A DNA stretch of 64,000 bases from Ricordea florida (taxonomy: Eukaryota > Cnidaria > Anthozoa > Corallimorpharia > Ricordeidae). Shown piece by piece: positions 45,675 through 53,437 of this stretch. The position numbers and the translations under genes were made by a program. The stretch covers positions 2,969,201 to 3,033,200 of the forward strand of contig OX453276.1 in the NCBI GenBank assembly GCA_949710005.1, in the 5' to 3' direction. Position 1 is the stretch's first letter. The number at the start of each line of letters is the position of its first letter. Below the pieces are notes generated by a model, which saw nothing but the letters and a program-made list of their open reading frames with translations, made no database searches and was not told where the DNA came from.

Positions 45675-48600
45675 AGTTTGGGAGAACTCGAAAAAGCTGT
45701 GCAAACACTCGCCTGCGGCTCGTGCTCCCACAGCATTTCTCGTTCTCCCAAACTTCCACTCGTGTTTCTATTAAACAATTAGATTATGAGCTCTCGATTT
45801 CTATCGCGTGATAGTTGACGAGGGCGCAGCCCGAGTCAACTATCTCGCATAGAAATCGAGAGCGAATAATCTAATTGTTTTAGTATAAATCTACTAGTCG
45901 TTCAAAACTTTTTCTTTTCTGGAACAGCCTCGACCAGTAAACTGTCTAAATCTTCTTCACGGACACTTCGAAAACACTTCGAAAACTTCGAAGCGGCCGC
46001 CATTACGCTACTCACTATCTATCACAGAATAGATAGTGGGTAGCGTAGCCAATCTGTGCGCGGCATTTGTGATAGAACGCTAGTAGATTTATACGAAAAC
46101 TCGATAGAAACACGGTACATGTTTTCTATTTCTTAATTATAGTTCACCACTAAATTTTCTCCGATTCTTATTCGTGTAAATCGATCACGTGATGCGATAG
46201 TGTTCGTCCGCCGAGAGACACTATCAGCTCACAGGAAGGGCACTACGGGCTGATAGTGTCTCCGCGAACGAACACTAACGCGTCACGTGATCAATTTAAA
46301 CCAATACGAATCGGAGAAAATTTAGTGGTGAACTATAAGAGGTAACAGTTGACTCGGTCTTTGGCCTCATCAACTATCATCCCATAGAAATTTCGAGCTC
46401 ATAAACTAATTGTTAATAGCAGAAACAGAAACTCTTAAGACTTGAAACGTGTAACGCACAGCTTGTCCAGATTCAAGATTTTCCAAGAAACATATTTGGA
46501 AACTGCTTGAACCAGTCTTAAGCTTGTTAGCTGCAGTCCCACTGGTATGGCGTGTCGTACGCATGTGTATCTGCAACAACGACGTGTGTGACATCTTCTA
46601 CAACAGATGTGAGTGTTTCTTGGTGAATACATCAAGCTACTGAAGTCAATTTGTTTGGTTCATTTGATTTCTCTTGATTTTAAGCCTCCCCCCATCATTT
46701 CTTATGGCAGTCTACCCCACAGGGGCGCGCCCGTCCTTGCGAGTCACATATTAATTTGACTCAACACACCTTTAACCTAGGGTCCCGTCGAAATCTTTTT
46801 CTCTTTCCATCCGGGCGTGTCCCATGTTGATTATTGTCCCCATTCACTTCCTCATTATCACTGATCCCTTCCTCCTCTTCTAGGCACCAATCTGGTAGCT
46901 CTGGAGTAATGACTGAGTCAGAACTTCGGTCTCCATAGCGATTCACGAGATCTTGCAGATAATGCCCTTTATAAATGCCCGGGGGCCTGCACTGCAAAAA
47001 TGAAACGTTTTGAGATTTAATGCAGCCATTAAAAGGACACCAAAAATACATAAAGTCTTTCCATTAAAACGAGATTGGTCGCAGAATGTCCACTCGTTCA
47101 CTACCGTATTTACTGGGGTATTAAAGTGTGCGGTCCTGATGCGGTTGGATATCTTGAGGGAGTCAGATGCAAAACGCTTTGAAAACACAGAGGTGTTCCC
47201 TCCAACGCTGGACTTGGTAGACTAAGGTGAAGGCTGAACAACTAAATTGAAGTTGATTGACGACATTGTTGGCGATAACTTAAAAAAAGGGTTTTGTCTG
47301 CTGCTACAATTAAACTTTTCGTAAAGATAGAAAATATACGGCTGAATGAAAAGAAAAGACTTACTTCTTGAGTCCAATTCTTAATTTATCTTTGCCCCAG
47401 ATTGAATGCCACATTTCAGACGCAAAGAATTTAATAAGCGTTGCGGCGCTTATTCAAGTAAATATGGTATATGTGAAAAATAATGTACTTATAATAACAC
47501 TGGGATTTTATACGTCTGTGGGACTCTGTTGTCTTCACACTTTGTACAGGGCCTTGGGCTTGTTACAAAAGAGCCAACATTCTAATAAACAAGTCACAAC
47601 AAATAGTCCACACTTAACCCTTTAAGTTCCAGTTGTGATCAGCATCCAATTTCTCGTTACAATATTCCCTGTTCATTAACCATTCAGATTATGAGAATAA
47701 CAAAAATGAAGAGTTGGATTGATATTTGAACAAATTCTCCTCACTAGTACCATAACAAAAATTGTTATATGGATAATAGTGTTTCACTGGAAACTAAAAC
47801 ACTTGTATTTTCCACATTGTCACTCAGTGAAGATATGAAAAAGTTACCGGTACGTACCAAATGTCCCAGTAGTATGCTTTTGTTAAATAGTTTTAGTTAA
47901 ATAGTAAAGTTGTTAAGTAGTTAACAAATATGCTAGACTCTGACAATGTCCATGAATGGAAATAGTATAATCCTCTGGACATTTGACCAAGATCCTCTGA
48001 TAGGCAAGTTGGAAAATCCTCCACTTTTCTTCCCCCTTCCAACACTTCCCACTTAAAAAGTATAGAGCAATGCCACTATAACTGCAACAGGAGTAGACTC
48101 ATTCAAACCTGAGCAAAACTCTGTATCGCTGCCTCCATACTATAGAGACAAAAAATAAATGAAAGAGTGAGAGACATGACATAAAGAACTCAAGAAATAT
48201 ATCGTGTCAAATAAATATGAAAAATGAATAGTTAAACATATAAGGCAAGTTGGGGCAAAAAACTGTAATCATTAGGCAAACATTTATTGCATTTAATTAT
48301 AACATGGTTTTGGGAAAACGTGCAATATGATTGGCTAATATACACGATCCATTTGCCCATGGGTTGCATTGTGATGTCAGATTGTCAAGTTGTGAAGTGT
48401 TATGTTATAACAGAAATGGTAAATGCAGCAGCTGTGCAACCACTGAGTTATGGATGTACTTGGGAGGTTTGTTAAGCACTCAAGAAGCTAGAGAAGATCT
48501 CGGCTGCACCATGAGCATCTCTTATGCTTCTTTCATGCTTAGCAACCTCATGCGTCCATAACTCAATGGTTGCACGCTGCATGTTTACCATTTCTTCATC

Positions 48601-51600
48601 CCCTTCACAGCAGTCTGTTAGGGCACCAAAAAAAAACACTAAGTAAGCAGTAAGTCAGACTAATTTAAGATGATTTGAAAAACCCAATCAGACGAAAATT
48701 CTGACTACTGTATCTTAAATTGAAAATATATGAAGCGTACATATAAATTATGATAATAACACAGAGGTAGTATTTACCTCCAATCATCTCTTTCTACAAG
48801 GTAAGCAATGATTAAAAAGCCAGTCCTGTTAAATCCATGAGTACAATGAACACCTAGAGAAAAGACTCATCCATAATCATATTGCCATAATAACAAAAAA
48901 AAAATGCACAGAAAATAGTGTGAATGAAGGGTTGTCATTCTTAGTACTTGTTTGTGGAGGCTGATTGTCCGAGTGTACATGGTTCTGAAAAGAACTGCTG
49001 TTGATGACATTGACTGACGTTTTGACAACCTGTGTGAAAGTCATCATTAGAGTCAAATCACTGACGTGTTGTCAGGTAGTGGTACTTATGCACCTACCAA
49101 TGTTAAGCTGGTGGGGGGGAGTCAGGGCATGGGGTGGGGATTTGACATTTTTGAAAAATTTGCCATCAAATTCCCTGCCCACGGGCATATCATTCCAGTC
49201 AAATGCAACCAAATTTCCCTACCCCGGGCTCCACATCGCTGTCAAATATCCCAAGGCTGGCAAAGAAAGTTTCAAATATTCCCTTCCCCGGGAGAACAAG
49301 GTCAGTCAAATCCCCACCCCATGCCCTGACTACCCCCCCCCCCCACGCCGGCTTAACATTGCTAGGTGCATTATGTCTCTGTTCAATGTTGTAATTGGTG
49401 GTTTGAGCCATGATGTTATTCTCTGCTGGTCATTCAGGCCATGTTGCTCTCACTAGACTTTGATGAAGACTTCTGCTCAGGTTGTCAAAAACATCAGTCA
49501 ACACCACGAAAAACCGTTCTTCCACCAGAACTACTTCCACCGCCTGATCAAACTCCACAAACAAAAAATTTAAGTTACATATGAGGGGCATCTGATTGAC
49601 AGACAAAACACATAAGACTACTGGATTGCATTAAATTCAGTTTTGAATGATTCACTTCATGGAATTGTGTAATAAACCTACAGTAACAGGCAGTTCAAAA
49701 CTCGCAGTGAAACAACTGGCTATGCTCGATGTTCAACTTGCAGTTTAAAGCATTTTTTTAACATCATCTGCTATCAATAACAATGCTGGCAATGGAAGAG
49801 AGTATGTACACTATTTGCAGGTATCAAGCAAAGTTCATGTGAATATTTGTAGTTGATTATCCACCAAAGCTATGGCAGGTCAGTTGGATCTTACTGCAAG
49901 TGTGAAAAAATCAAGGGGTTTGACAAAAAGAGCAGTTGATTTTAATCATTACCTATTAGGTCCGCAGGGTTATGGAGCCAAAAGCGATCACAGACATTGA
50001 TAAACAACTCAACTTGCTCCTTAGATGGTGTTTCACCATGTCTGGAAAGAGGATAGTCATTGTGACAATGTAAGATAGCTTCTCAGTCTGGTAACTAACA
50101 ATCCTCTTCTACAATCTCTAAACATACACGTATACTGTATATGTTGTAGTTCAATTTTTTTCTTGGTTTAAATTTTATTTTCCTTTGTTTTTTTTGGTAT
50201 GGTAGTGTATGATAATGAATTTGAAACAGCGGAAAATAAAATTAAAACAGAGGATAAAATTGAACCACAACATTGCTACAATATGACAGACAAATATATA
50301 AATAAATTAATTCGCCTGTTTTCTCTGTCCATACAGAAAAGAACGACAACTGTACTTCCGCTACAAACTCAACTATTTATTTGAAATTGACAACTAAAAT
50401 AATTTGAGTAGTCTACAAAGGAAGCGATCACTAAACTTATAAACGCTAACAAGCTATCTCTTACTTTAACTCTAAATGAGTTCAGTCACCACTTGACACT
50501 TTAAACTCACTAACTCCTTTGAGATATATCTACTTGAGAGCAAACAACTTCAATTCTCCTTCGGATAGTCATGGCGAATGGCATGATCTCCAAACAACTC
50601 TTGACCACTTAAGACTAACTCCAAGCTTCGGTATGCAAGTGCTAAAGTTCTGTGATAATATTTCTTTTATATATTTGGAGATAGTTCTCGAACGTTTGAA
50701 AGATTACGACAATAACTATAGAAGGTTATGTCACTTGTTTACATCATGTTAGTGTGTTCTAGATTCTCTAAATGGAAGATTGCGTGACTACGCAAATATC
50801 TGCATACTTAACAGGTTCTAGAATCATCTCCTCATAACAAAATGCATATAATAGAAACTTTATATGCAATATATCAAACACAAGATACAGTGCTTCATTA
50901 CATACCAAACACTGGGAAGAGAGCTGAAAATGTGACAAGCAGTGGAGCATTTTAAGCAAAATTTGAGGTGTTTGATTTGTGATGATACACATGCATCAAG
51001 TGTCTGATATAGCTTATTTGGTAGGAGAAATTAACAATGCAAAAACAAACTATGTTTCATCATATCTCCAAACATGTCATGGTACCTGATTTCCTTTGTC
51101 TTTCCCTCATGCATTATTAATGAGTTTCAGAAAGTTACTTTAAGTTACTGTGTAATGCCTAAATTGGACCACTAGATTGTGCTGGTAGTTAAAAGAATAC
51201 AAGATAGAGTTGGAAATTTATTGCCTGGGAATGTACTGAGAGCTACAATGCATTAGACACCAGAAGAAAAACAGAAAAAAGACTAGGACAATTTGGCATA
51301 TTGCAATTATATTAGTGATCAATAACCAACTAGTAGTAGAGATAAGCCGATCCCAGCGCACCCCTTAAAAGCCACACCCGAAAACCACCCAAAACCAGTA
51401 AAAACCACAACAATCAAACTCAACCCCAAAATCGAATCAAAAATCCCAAAAATCGGATCAAAAATCCCAAAAATAAAAATCACAATCCCAAAATCAGATC
51501 ATAAGAAAACTCAACAAATTTCAACAAATCACACAAAGCAGAATCAAAATCAAAATCCCAAAAATCAAAATCAAAATCCCAAAAATCAAAATCTGATTAA

Positions 51601-53437
51601 AATCTATCAGAATGGCCCTTGAAAACCACCCGACCAACAGTTTCTGCTAATTTTCATCGAATATCCATTGCTGGCATATAAATATTCCAAAATCATGCTT
51701 TTCTTAACCATTCATTGATCCAACTTATTGTAAAAACTTGCTGTGGGGCTGTAGTTGGAAACTTAGTGAAAATGACTCAGTGAGTGACTTAAACTTATTA
51801 CAACTTATCTAAGTTCATTAAAAATGACTTTTACCCTTTACATTGCAGTTTGACATGCCGGATTCCGTTCTTCTCTACCTCTTGCTTGTCATAGAAACGC
51901 ATTGTGTTTGTCAAGTCGATAATCATTCCTAACTTCTTTTGAGACTACAAATACAAAAAAAGACAAAAATAACATGTTGACCATAGCGGGAGCAGTGTGA
52001 AAAATATTTGGATGTTATTATATGTTGGGGGGCTTTTACATATAGCAGGTGAATAGCGTTGAATATCGCAAGATAGTGAGCTAATCACATCACTCAAACT
52101 ACCAAGGTTGATAAGTAATTGTGGAAATAAATTCTAAAGAAACTGGTGCTGCATCGGTGGGGAATTGAAGCATGAGAAATTGGGATAATCAGATGAATTG
52201 ATAATATGAGTTATACCACCGTAAGGTAAAAGGGAGTTGCTGACGTTTCAAGCGTTAGCCCTTTGTCAGAGGCCTAATTACTTTATCAATTTGTTTGATT
52301 ATCCCAATTTCTTGTACCAACGTTGGTATCTGGTCAATTAGCCCCCACTAAGTCGATTAGCCCCCAAACTAGACGTCAATGCGCTCTTAACGGAGATCTG
52401 TTCTCGACTTAGTAGATTACTCTTTTGCTTCAGATTTCTCTTTGTTTTACTCATACATGGAATTGAAGTCACTAAGTTTCAGTTTGTTTATTTGTTCGTT
52501 TGTTGATGGTGACCGGGTTTCCTTCCTTTACTTTTTATTTTTTCAAAATAATAAGCTCATGTTGACCATTGACTTTTGAAGATCTGGTGGTGCCTAAAGA
52601 AACTGGTGCTGTGTTGGTGGGGAATTGAAGCACAAGAAATTGGGATAATCAAACAAATTGATAAAGTAAGTTACACCACTGTAAGGTAAAAGGGAGGTGC
52701 TTTGGGGGCTAATTGACTTACTGGGGGACTAATCGACTTACTGGGGGCTAATCGACTTACAAACCCAAGGTTGATAGGTTGATATATACTAACAGAATAC
52801 TTTGTATTGTCTTATATAATGTTGTCCCCGTTTTGTTGATCAAATTATTGTCAAATGTAAGTATTTATCAAAGGGAAATTTCATACCTTTAAGCTCTGAA
52901 AGTAAAGAAACAACATGGAAAGGTTAAATCGGTTTCCCTCTGGTACATCTTCGTCATAGCGTGGTCCCAATGGGGTTTTAAAGGCAAGGAACTTTTCTGC
53001 GAGCAAGTGCAAAACAAAGTCAAGAAGAAAACTTCTCAGATTGTTCCAGCTGCTACCAAACTGAGTCAAAACATACAAATATACTTGTCGACAACGTCCA
53101 GCTCCAAGTTATGTATGTTTAATCACTGGGTGTTTGAAATGTTTTAATTGCGCAGGAAGTAACTTGGTGGTTGGTCAACAACATGATTGTGACTCAACAT
53201 TCCTTCTGTATAAATCGTATCATTATCGTGACGTGTTACTCTATATATGTTCATCAGATTCAATTTTTCCATTTTCTTATGTATTTTTACCATTTTAAGA
53301 TTTATTCAAAAGACAAAATTTGGCAGTTTCAATTCAAAACTGAAACGAACCATCGATGGCTGTAAAACTTCATATTCACTACCTGCTATAATCTGGCTTT
53401 TCCGAGGACAGTTGAGCCATCGTGGTGGCACGGACAT
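31526..53437 (-). CDS. RNGTT: mRNA capping enzyme (RNA 5'-triphosphatase / guanylyltransferase), 18 coding exons, 594 aa
   Basis: Coding exons in transcript order: 53437-53383, 52996-52887, 51944-51835, 50041-49953, 48853-48778, 48139-48109, 46991-46770, 45332-45232, 43735-43634, 42654-42519, 42174-42103, 40207-40127, 38089-38006, 37598-37530, 36949-36849, 32405-32339, 32259-32136, 31680-31526. Phases join throughout (1785 nt), and the length matches the human enzyme (597 aa). The N-terminal cysteine-phosphatase domain removes the gamma phosphate from nascent pre-mRNA. The C-terminal domain then transfers GMP to form the cap, acting in the nucleus on RNA polymerase II transcripts. The start is [13 protein letters not shown], aligned with the family N-terminus. 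The final exon ends [13 protein letters not shown] and diverges from vertebrates after PFPKR, so the last 10 or so residues are the least certain part. Confidence 0.94.
31725..32110. repeat. 106 bp satellite, four copies, filling the last RNGTT intron
   Basis: The CAGTGTGGTTCTAACTTTTT landmark recurs at 31736, 31842, 31949 (altered) and 32054. The array begins about 45 bp from exon 18 and ends about 25 bp before exon 17, so the intron (31681-32135) is almost all satellite. The unit is shared with DGKQ introns 4 and 5. Confidence 0.85.
32760..32910. repeat. Hairpin repeat GTACGGGGTTGTATTCAC
   Basis: CGTACGGGGTTGTATTCACG is mirrored by GTGAATACAACCCCGTAC, with inner TTGTTTGTGTCAAAA / TTTTGATACAAACAA pairs. 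It abuts the left end of the 32916 element. Confidence 0.7.
32916..33650 (-). mobile_element. Element with captured Crypton-like exon (copy C)
   Basis: Ends TTATTACACGTAACAGAAG (32916) and GTTACGTGTAATAA (33638) form terminal inverted repeats. On the minus strand, three CCAAT-type boxes (AGCCAATCAGAAT, AACCAATCAACG, AGCCAATCAGAAT, 33480-33565) precede a broken frame within 33165-33445. It reads [26 protein letters not shown], a frameshift, then [20 protein letters not shown] and LLLVRTKDG. This resembles the helical N-terminal part of Crypton-derived DUF3504 proteins (x-N-T-x-x-K-T, L-x-x-F-L, V-R-x-K-D-G). It lies in RNGTT intron 15. Confidence 0.6.
34150..34866 (+). mobile_element. Element with captured Crypton-like first exons (copy B)
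   Basis: This is a diverged duplicate of 30131-30852 with the same TTAGTATATACTAAAACAG+TG ends, CCAAT box (GCTCTGATTGGCTAGTC) and exon-intron-exon layout. Here the codon that is a stop in copy A is CAA ([20 protein letters not shown]), but the start region is shifted (CGGTTGAATGCATGACAAGC) and exon 2 has lost one A in its AAAAAA run. Both copies are therefore defective, in different ways. It lies in RNGTT intron 15. Confidence 0.65.
34925..35245 (-). mobile_element. Small element with CCAAT box and ATG (first-exon carrier, copy F)
   Basis: The fold-back TAACAATTATTCGCC / GGCGAATAAATGTTTTAG is followed by ends ATAAATACACAGGTGATTAT and ATAATACAAAACCGCGCGCT. On the minus strand, AACCAATCAGAGCGCGC (about 35190) precedes an ATG at 35148 with frame [19 protein letters not shown], which then runs into a low-complexity tract. 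It is the inverted relative of 18398-18660. Confidence 0.6.
35420..36530. repeat. 54 bp minisatellite, about 20 copies, with higher-order repeat
   Basis: The landmark AGCACAGTAGCAG recurs every 54 bp (35436, 35490, 35544, 35598 and on). Units read roughly GATGCTATTTGTTTCTCTGT, then ACTATTAGGCCTTTACCCC. A block of five units (35490-35759) is repeated at 35760-36029 with the same internal variants, a higher-order duplication. Since 54 is divisible by three, long open frames arise by chance (for example 36053-36427). It lies in RNGTT intron 15. Confidence 0.9.
36641..36742 (+). CDS. Possible isolated first exon (34 codons)
   Basis: ATG 36641 opens [20 protein letters not shown], then [14 protein letters not shown], ending at a strong donor AAT/GTAAGT. 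No downstream acceptor or family could be recognised, and it lies antisense in an RNGTT intron, 107 bp from exon 15. It may be another mobile first exon or chance. Confidence 0.2.
37015..37262. repeat. G-rich minisatellite
   Basis: About five copies of a variable 50-60 bp unit contain GGAACG(A/C)TTG(A/G)CACGTGCAAAGG followed by runs of G. CACGTG E-box cores occur in each unit. The G runs could form quadruplexes on the plus strand. It lies in RNGTT intron 14. Confidence 0.75.
37671..37910. repeat. 31 bp G-rich minisatellite, about eight copies
   Basis: The unit GGGGTGGATCACAACATTGT, then TTGAGAG, recurs every 30-31 bp (landmark GATCAC at 37714, 37745, 37775 and on). It lies in RNGTT intron 13, which is almost entirely this array. 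Confidence 0.85.
38390..39010 (+). mobile_element. Compound fold-back with CCAAT box and micro-ORF (copy D)
   Basis: The element is built from GTGTTTCTATCGAGTT ends, a GATAGTGGGTAGCG palindrome, and a GATAGTTGACTCGGGCTGCG / CGTCAACTATCACGCGATAG fold-back. CCAAT box CGCTCTGATTGGCTACGC (about 38490) precedes ATG 38542. The 30-codon frame 38542-38634 reads [20 protein letters not shown], then [10 protein letters not shown] and stop. A near-identical micro-ORF is in copy E (45902-46003), including its stop. It lies in RNGTT intron 12. Confidence 0.6.
39720..39848 (+). mobile_element. Penelope-like tail with hammerhead-like core
   Basis: CTGAAGATGACTTCCGCTCA, GGTTGTCGAAACGTCAGTC and CAACAGTTCTTTTCAGAAC form a recurrent tail that is also found, decayed, at about 22900, 48960-49080 (inverted) and 49445-49560. 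CTGAAGA at 39749-39755, GAC/GTC pairing and GAAAC-GTC at 39776-39783 fit the order of a hammerhead core with one extra nucleotide before stem II. Confidence 0.5.
39850..40075 (+). repeat. Dispersed repeat R1, third copy
   Basis: TGAGATGATTCTCTTTCAAT, TGATATGTTTTGTACAGT and GATTGGATAATTTGTAGAA match the copies at 2786 and 6471. It lies in RNGTT intron 12, just before exon 12. Confidence 0.6.
40655..40925. repeat. 100 bp tandem repeat, nearly three copies
   Basis: CAGCTTGTCCACAT(T/C)CAATC recurs at 40680, 40780 and 40880, with TACTTGTGTATGTAATC(A/G)G between. Related single copies lie at about 41090-41170 (inverted) and 46437-46510. It lies in RNGTT intron 11. Confidence 0.75.
41258..41401. 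mobile_element. Fold-back MITE with near-perfect arms
   Basis: GTAGCAGCTCGTCCTAGATC and TTGCAACCCAAACCGCC are mirrored by GGCGGTTTGGGTTGCAA and GATCTAGGACGAGCTGCTAC, leaving a loop of about 30 bp. The arms are about 60 bp with few differences, suggesting a young copy. Confidence 0.8.
41430..41668. mobile_element. MITE (GGCCGGTTGTTCGAA family)
   Basis: Ends GGGGCCGGTTGTTCGAAGGC and CTTCGAACAACCCGGCC are inverted repeats, with subterminal GGTTAGCGCTAATCCAGGGT / ACTAACCCTGGGTTA. A truncated copy is at 25425. Confidence 0.75.
41672..41742 (+). tRNA. tRNA-like sequence, probable pseudogene or SINE head
   Basis: TTAGCTCAGCTGGTAGAG (A box) and GGTCCCGGGTTCGAATTAC (B box) are well formed, and CTGG near the start can pair with CCAG near the end. 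The anticodon stem does not pair convincingly, so a functional tRNA is doubtful. Confidence 0.4.
41788..42000. mobile_element. MITE of the TTAACCCTTTAAGCCCC family
   Basis: TTAACCCTTTAAGCCCCAAT opens and AAAAAGGTTAA closes the element. Internal ATTCTCATAACCTGAGTGGT is shared with copies at 10650, 47610 and 55855. It ends about 100 bp from RNGTT exon 11. Confidence 0.65.
42655..43220. other. RNGTT intron 9, proximal part: nothing recognised
   Basis: Only unremarkable AT-rich sequence is seen before the tRNA-like array at 43250; the open frame 42811-43002 shows no family resemblance. Confidence 0.4.
43250..43440 (-). repeat. Tandem array of three tRNA-like units, 73 bp period
   Basis: On the minus strand each unit reads CTCCTATAGCTCAGTGGTAG, AGCGTCCGAACTAGTAATCG and GAAGGTCGTCGGTTCGACC. 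The CGCTCTACCACTGAG landmark is at 43261, 43334 and 43407. A and B boxes are present and the loop CTAGTAA contains an AGT (threonine-type) triplet. The T stem and acceptor are imperfect, so decayed threonine tRNA genes or a tRNA-derived repeat are equally possible. Confidence 0.55.
43799..44049 (+). mobile_element. tRNA-derived SINE with TATTG tail
   Basis: The head GGATGGCCGAGTGGTCTAGG and GACCCGGGTTCAAATCCCGC is like a class II (Leu/Ser-type) tRNA. The body includes TGGTCTGCCTCCCACCAGTT and GCCCCTCTAGGGGAGTGGTC. It ends AATTAAGTATTGTATTGTAT, the simple-repeat tail of a LINE-mobilised SINE. It lies in RNGTT intron 8. Confidence 0.85.
44540..44610 (-). mobile_element. Penelope-like piece with hammerhead-like core
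   Basis: On the minus strand CTGAAGACCAGCAGTTAGCA is followed by GCCGAAACGTCGTG, matching the order CUGANGA ... GAAAC-GUC. Stem II pairing is weak, so this copy may be inactive. Confidence 0.4.
44640..45170. repeat. TTCCCTGTTCCCT-rich repeat with nested fold-back
   Basis: Repeated GTTCCCT / TGTTCCC words at 44650-44830 resume at 45127-45150, split by a fold-back unit around 44845-45120 (ATATAACTAGACTTTCACTC; GGTCCCGACTTCGTCTCGGG). This looks like one transposon inserted in another. Confidence 0.5.
45482..46110 (-). mobile_element. Compound fold-back with CCAAT box and micro-ORF (copy E)
   Basis: It has the same parts as 38390-39010 in reverse order: GTGTTTCTATCGAGTTATAG arms, the GATAGTTGACGAGGGCGCAG fold-back, and a TAGATAGTGGGTAGCG palindrome. 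The minus-strand micro-ORF 46003-45902 reads [20 protein letters not shown], then [13 protein letters not shown] and stop. CCAATC lies about 45 bp upstream of its ATG. Confidence 0.6.
46137..46339. mobile_element. Fold-back MITE with CACGTGA-type inner arms
   Basis: TAGTTCACCACTAAATTTTC and TCCGATTCTTATTCGT are mirrored by AATACGAATCGGAG and AAAATTTAGTGGTGAACTAT. The arms are long and well preserved. It lies in RNGTT intron 7. Confidence 0.8.
47610..47770. mobile_element. MITE of the TTAACCCTTTAAG family, truncated
   Basis: TTAACCCTTTAAGTTCCAG, CATTCAGATTATGAGAATAA and CTCACTAGTACCATAACA match, in the opposite orientation, the copies at 41788 and 10650. It lies in RNGTT intron 6. Confidence 0.6.
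48412..48595. mobile_element. Fold-back MITE in RNGTT intron 5
   Basis: GAAATGGTAAATGCAGCAGC and ACCACTGAGTTATGGATG are mirrored by CGTCCATAACTCAATGGTTG and GCATGTTTACCATTTC, about 65 bp per arm. Confidence 0.75.
48950..49560. mobile_element. Two inverted Penelope-like tails around a nested fold-back element
   Basis: The left tail (minus orientation) has GACGTTTTGACAACCTG near 49017, and the right tail has CTCAGGTTGTCAAAAACATC near 49475. Between them, 49089-49371 is a fold-back: GCACCTACCAATGTTAAGCT and CAGGGCATGGGGTGGGGATT are mirrored by AATCCCCACCCCATGCCCTG and GGCTTAACATTGCTAGGTGC. The 151-codon open frame at 49001-49456 is an accident of these arms. It lies in RNGTT intron 4. Confidence 0.6.
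50142..50272. repeat. Fold-back repeat GTTGTAGTTCAATTTT
   Basis: The left arm GTTGTAGTTCAATTTTTTTC and the right arm AAATTGAACCACAAC flank a TTATTTTCCTTTG / GGAAAATAAAATT pair. Single-arm relatives lie at 21494 and 23380. Confidence 0.6.
50273..51834. other. RNGTT intron 3, mostly unassigned
   Basis: Apart from the fold-back at its 5'-proximal side and the A/C-only tract at 51350-51625, this intron shows no recognised exon, RNA or transposon. Confidence 0.4.
51350..51625. repeat. A/C-rich, almost G-free low-complexity tract
   Basis: Units such as AAAATCCCAAAAATCAAAAT are repeated irregularly over about 270 bp. The plus strand has long stretches without any G, an extreme strand asymmetry. 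It lies in RNGTT intron 3. Confidence 0.8.
52112..52320. mobile_element. Penelope-like terminal repeat copy
   Basis: AAAGAAACTGGTGCTGCATC, GTTATACCACCGTAAGGTAA and TTGCTGACGTTTCAAGCGTT are present, plus a partial mirrored arm (GTTTGATTATCCCAATTTCT). On the minus strand it reads CTGACAAAGGGCTAACGCTT followed by GAAACGTC. Confidence 0.55.
52330..52770. mobile_element. DNA transposon remnant (TCGATTAGCCCCC ends) with nested Penelope-like piece
   Basis: The left end AATTAGCCCCCACTAAGTCG, then ATTAGCCCCC, is mirrored by repeated GGGGGCTAATCGACTTAC at 52705-52762. A Penelope-like fragment (52591-52700) lies inside. A fuller relative is at 58918-59522. Confidence 0.65.

Larger units (their letters stand above)
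46770..53437 (-). other. RNGTT: RNGTT exons 1-7: RNA triphosphatase domain and linker
   Basis: The phosphatase signature [11 protein letters not shown] is in exon 5. Cys125 and Arg131 are the catalytic residues, almost the same numbers as in the human protein. Other conserved parts are [40 protein letters not shown], the tiny 31 bp exon 6 ([10 protein letters not shown]) and [20 protein letters not shown]. Exon 7 continues into an acidic then basic linker ([28 protein letters not shown]), a likely nuclear-localisation and hinge segment. Confidence 0.92.

Noticed and set aside
49001..49456. 151-codon open frame
   Set aside because: It runs through the two arms of a fold-back element and Penelope-like debris and has no domain resemblance.
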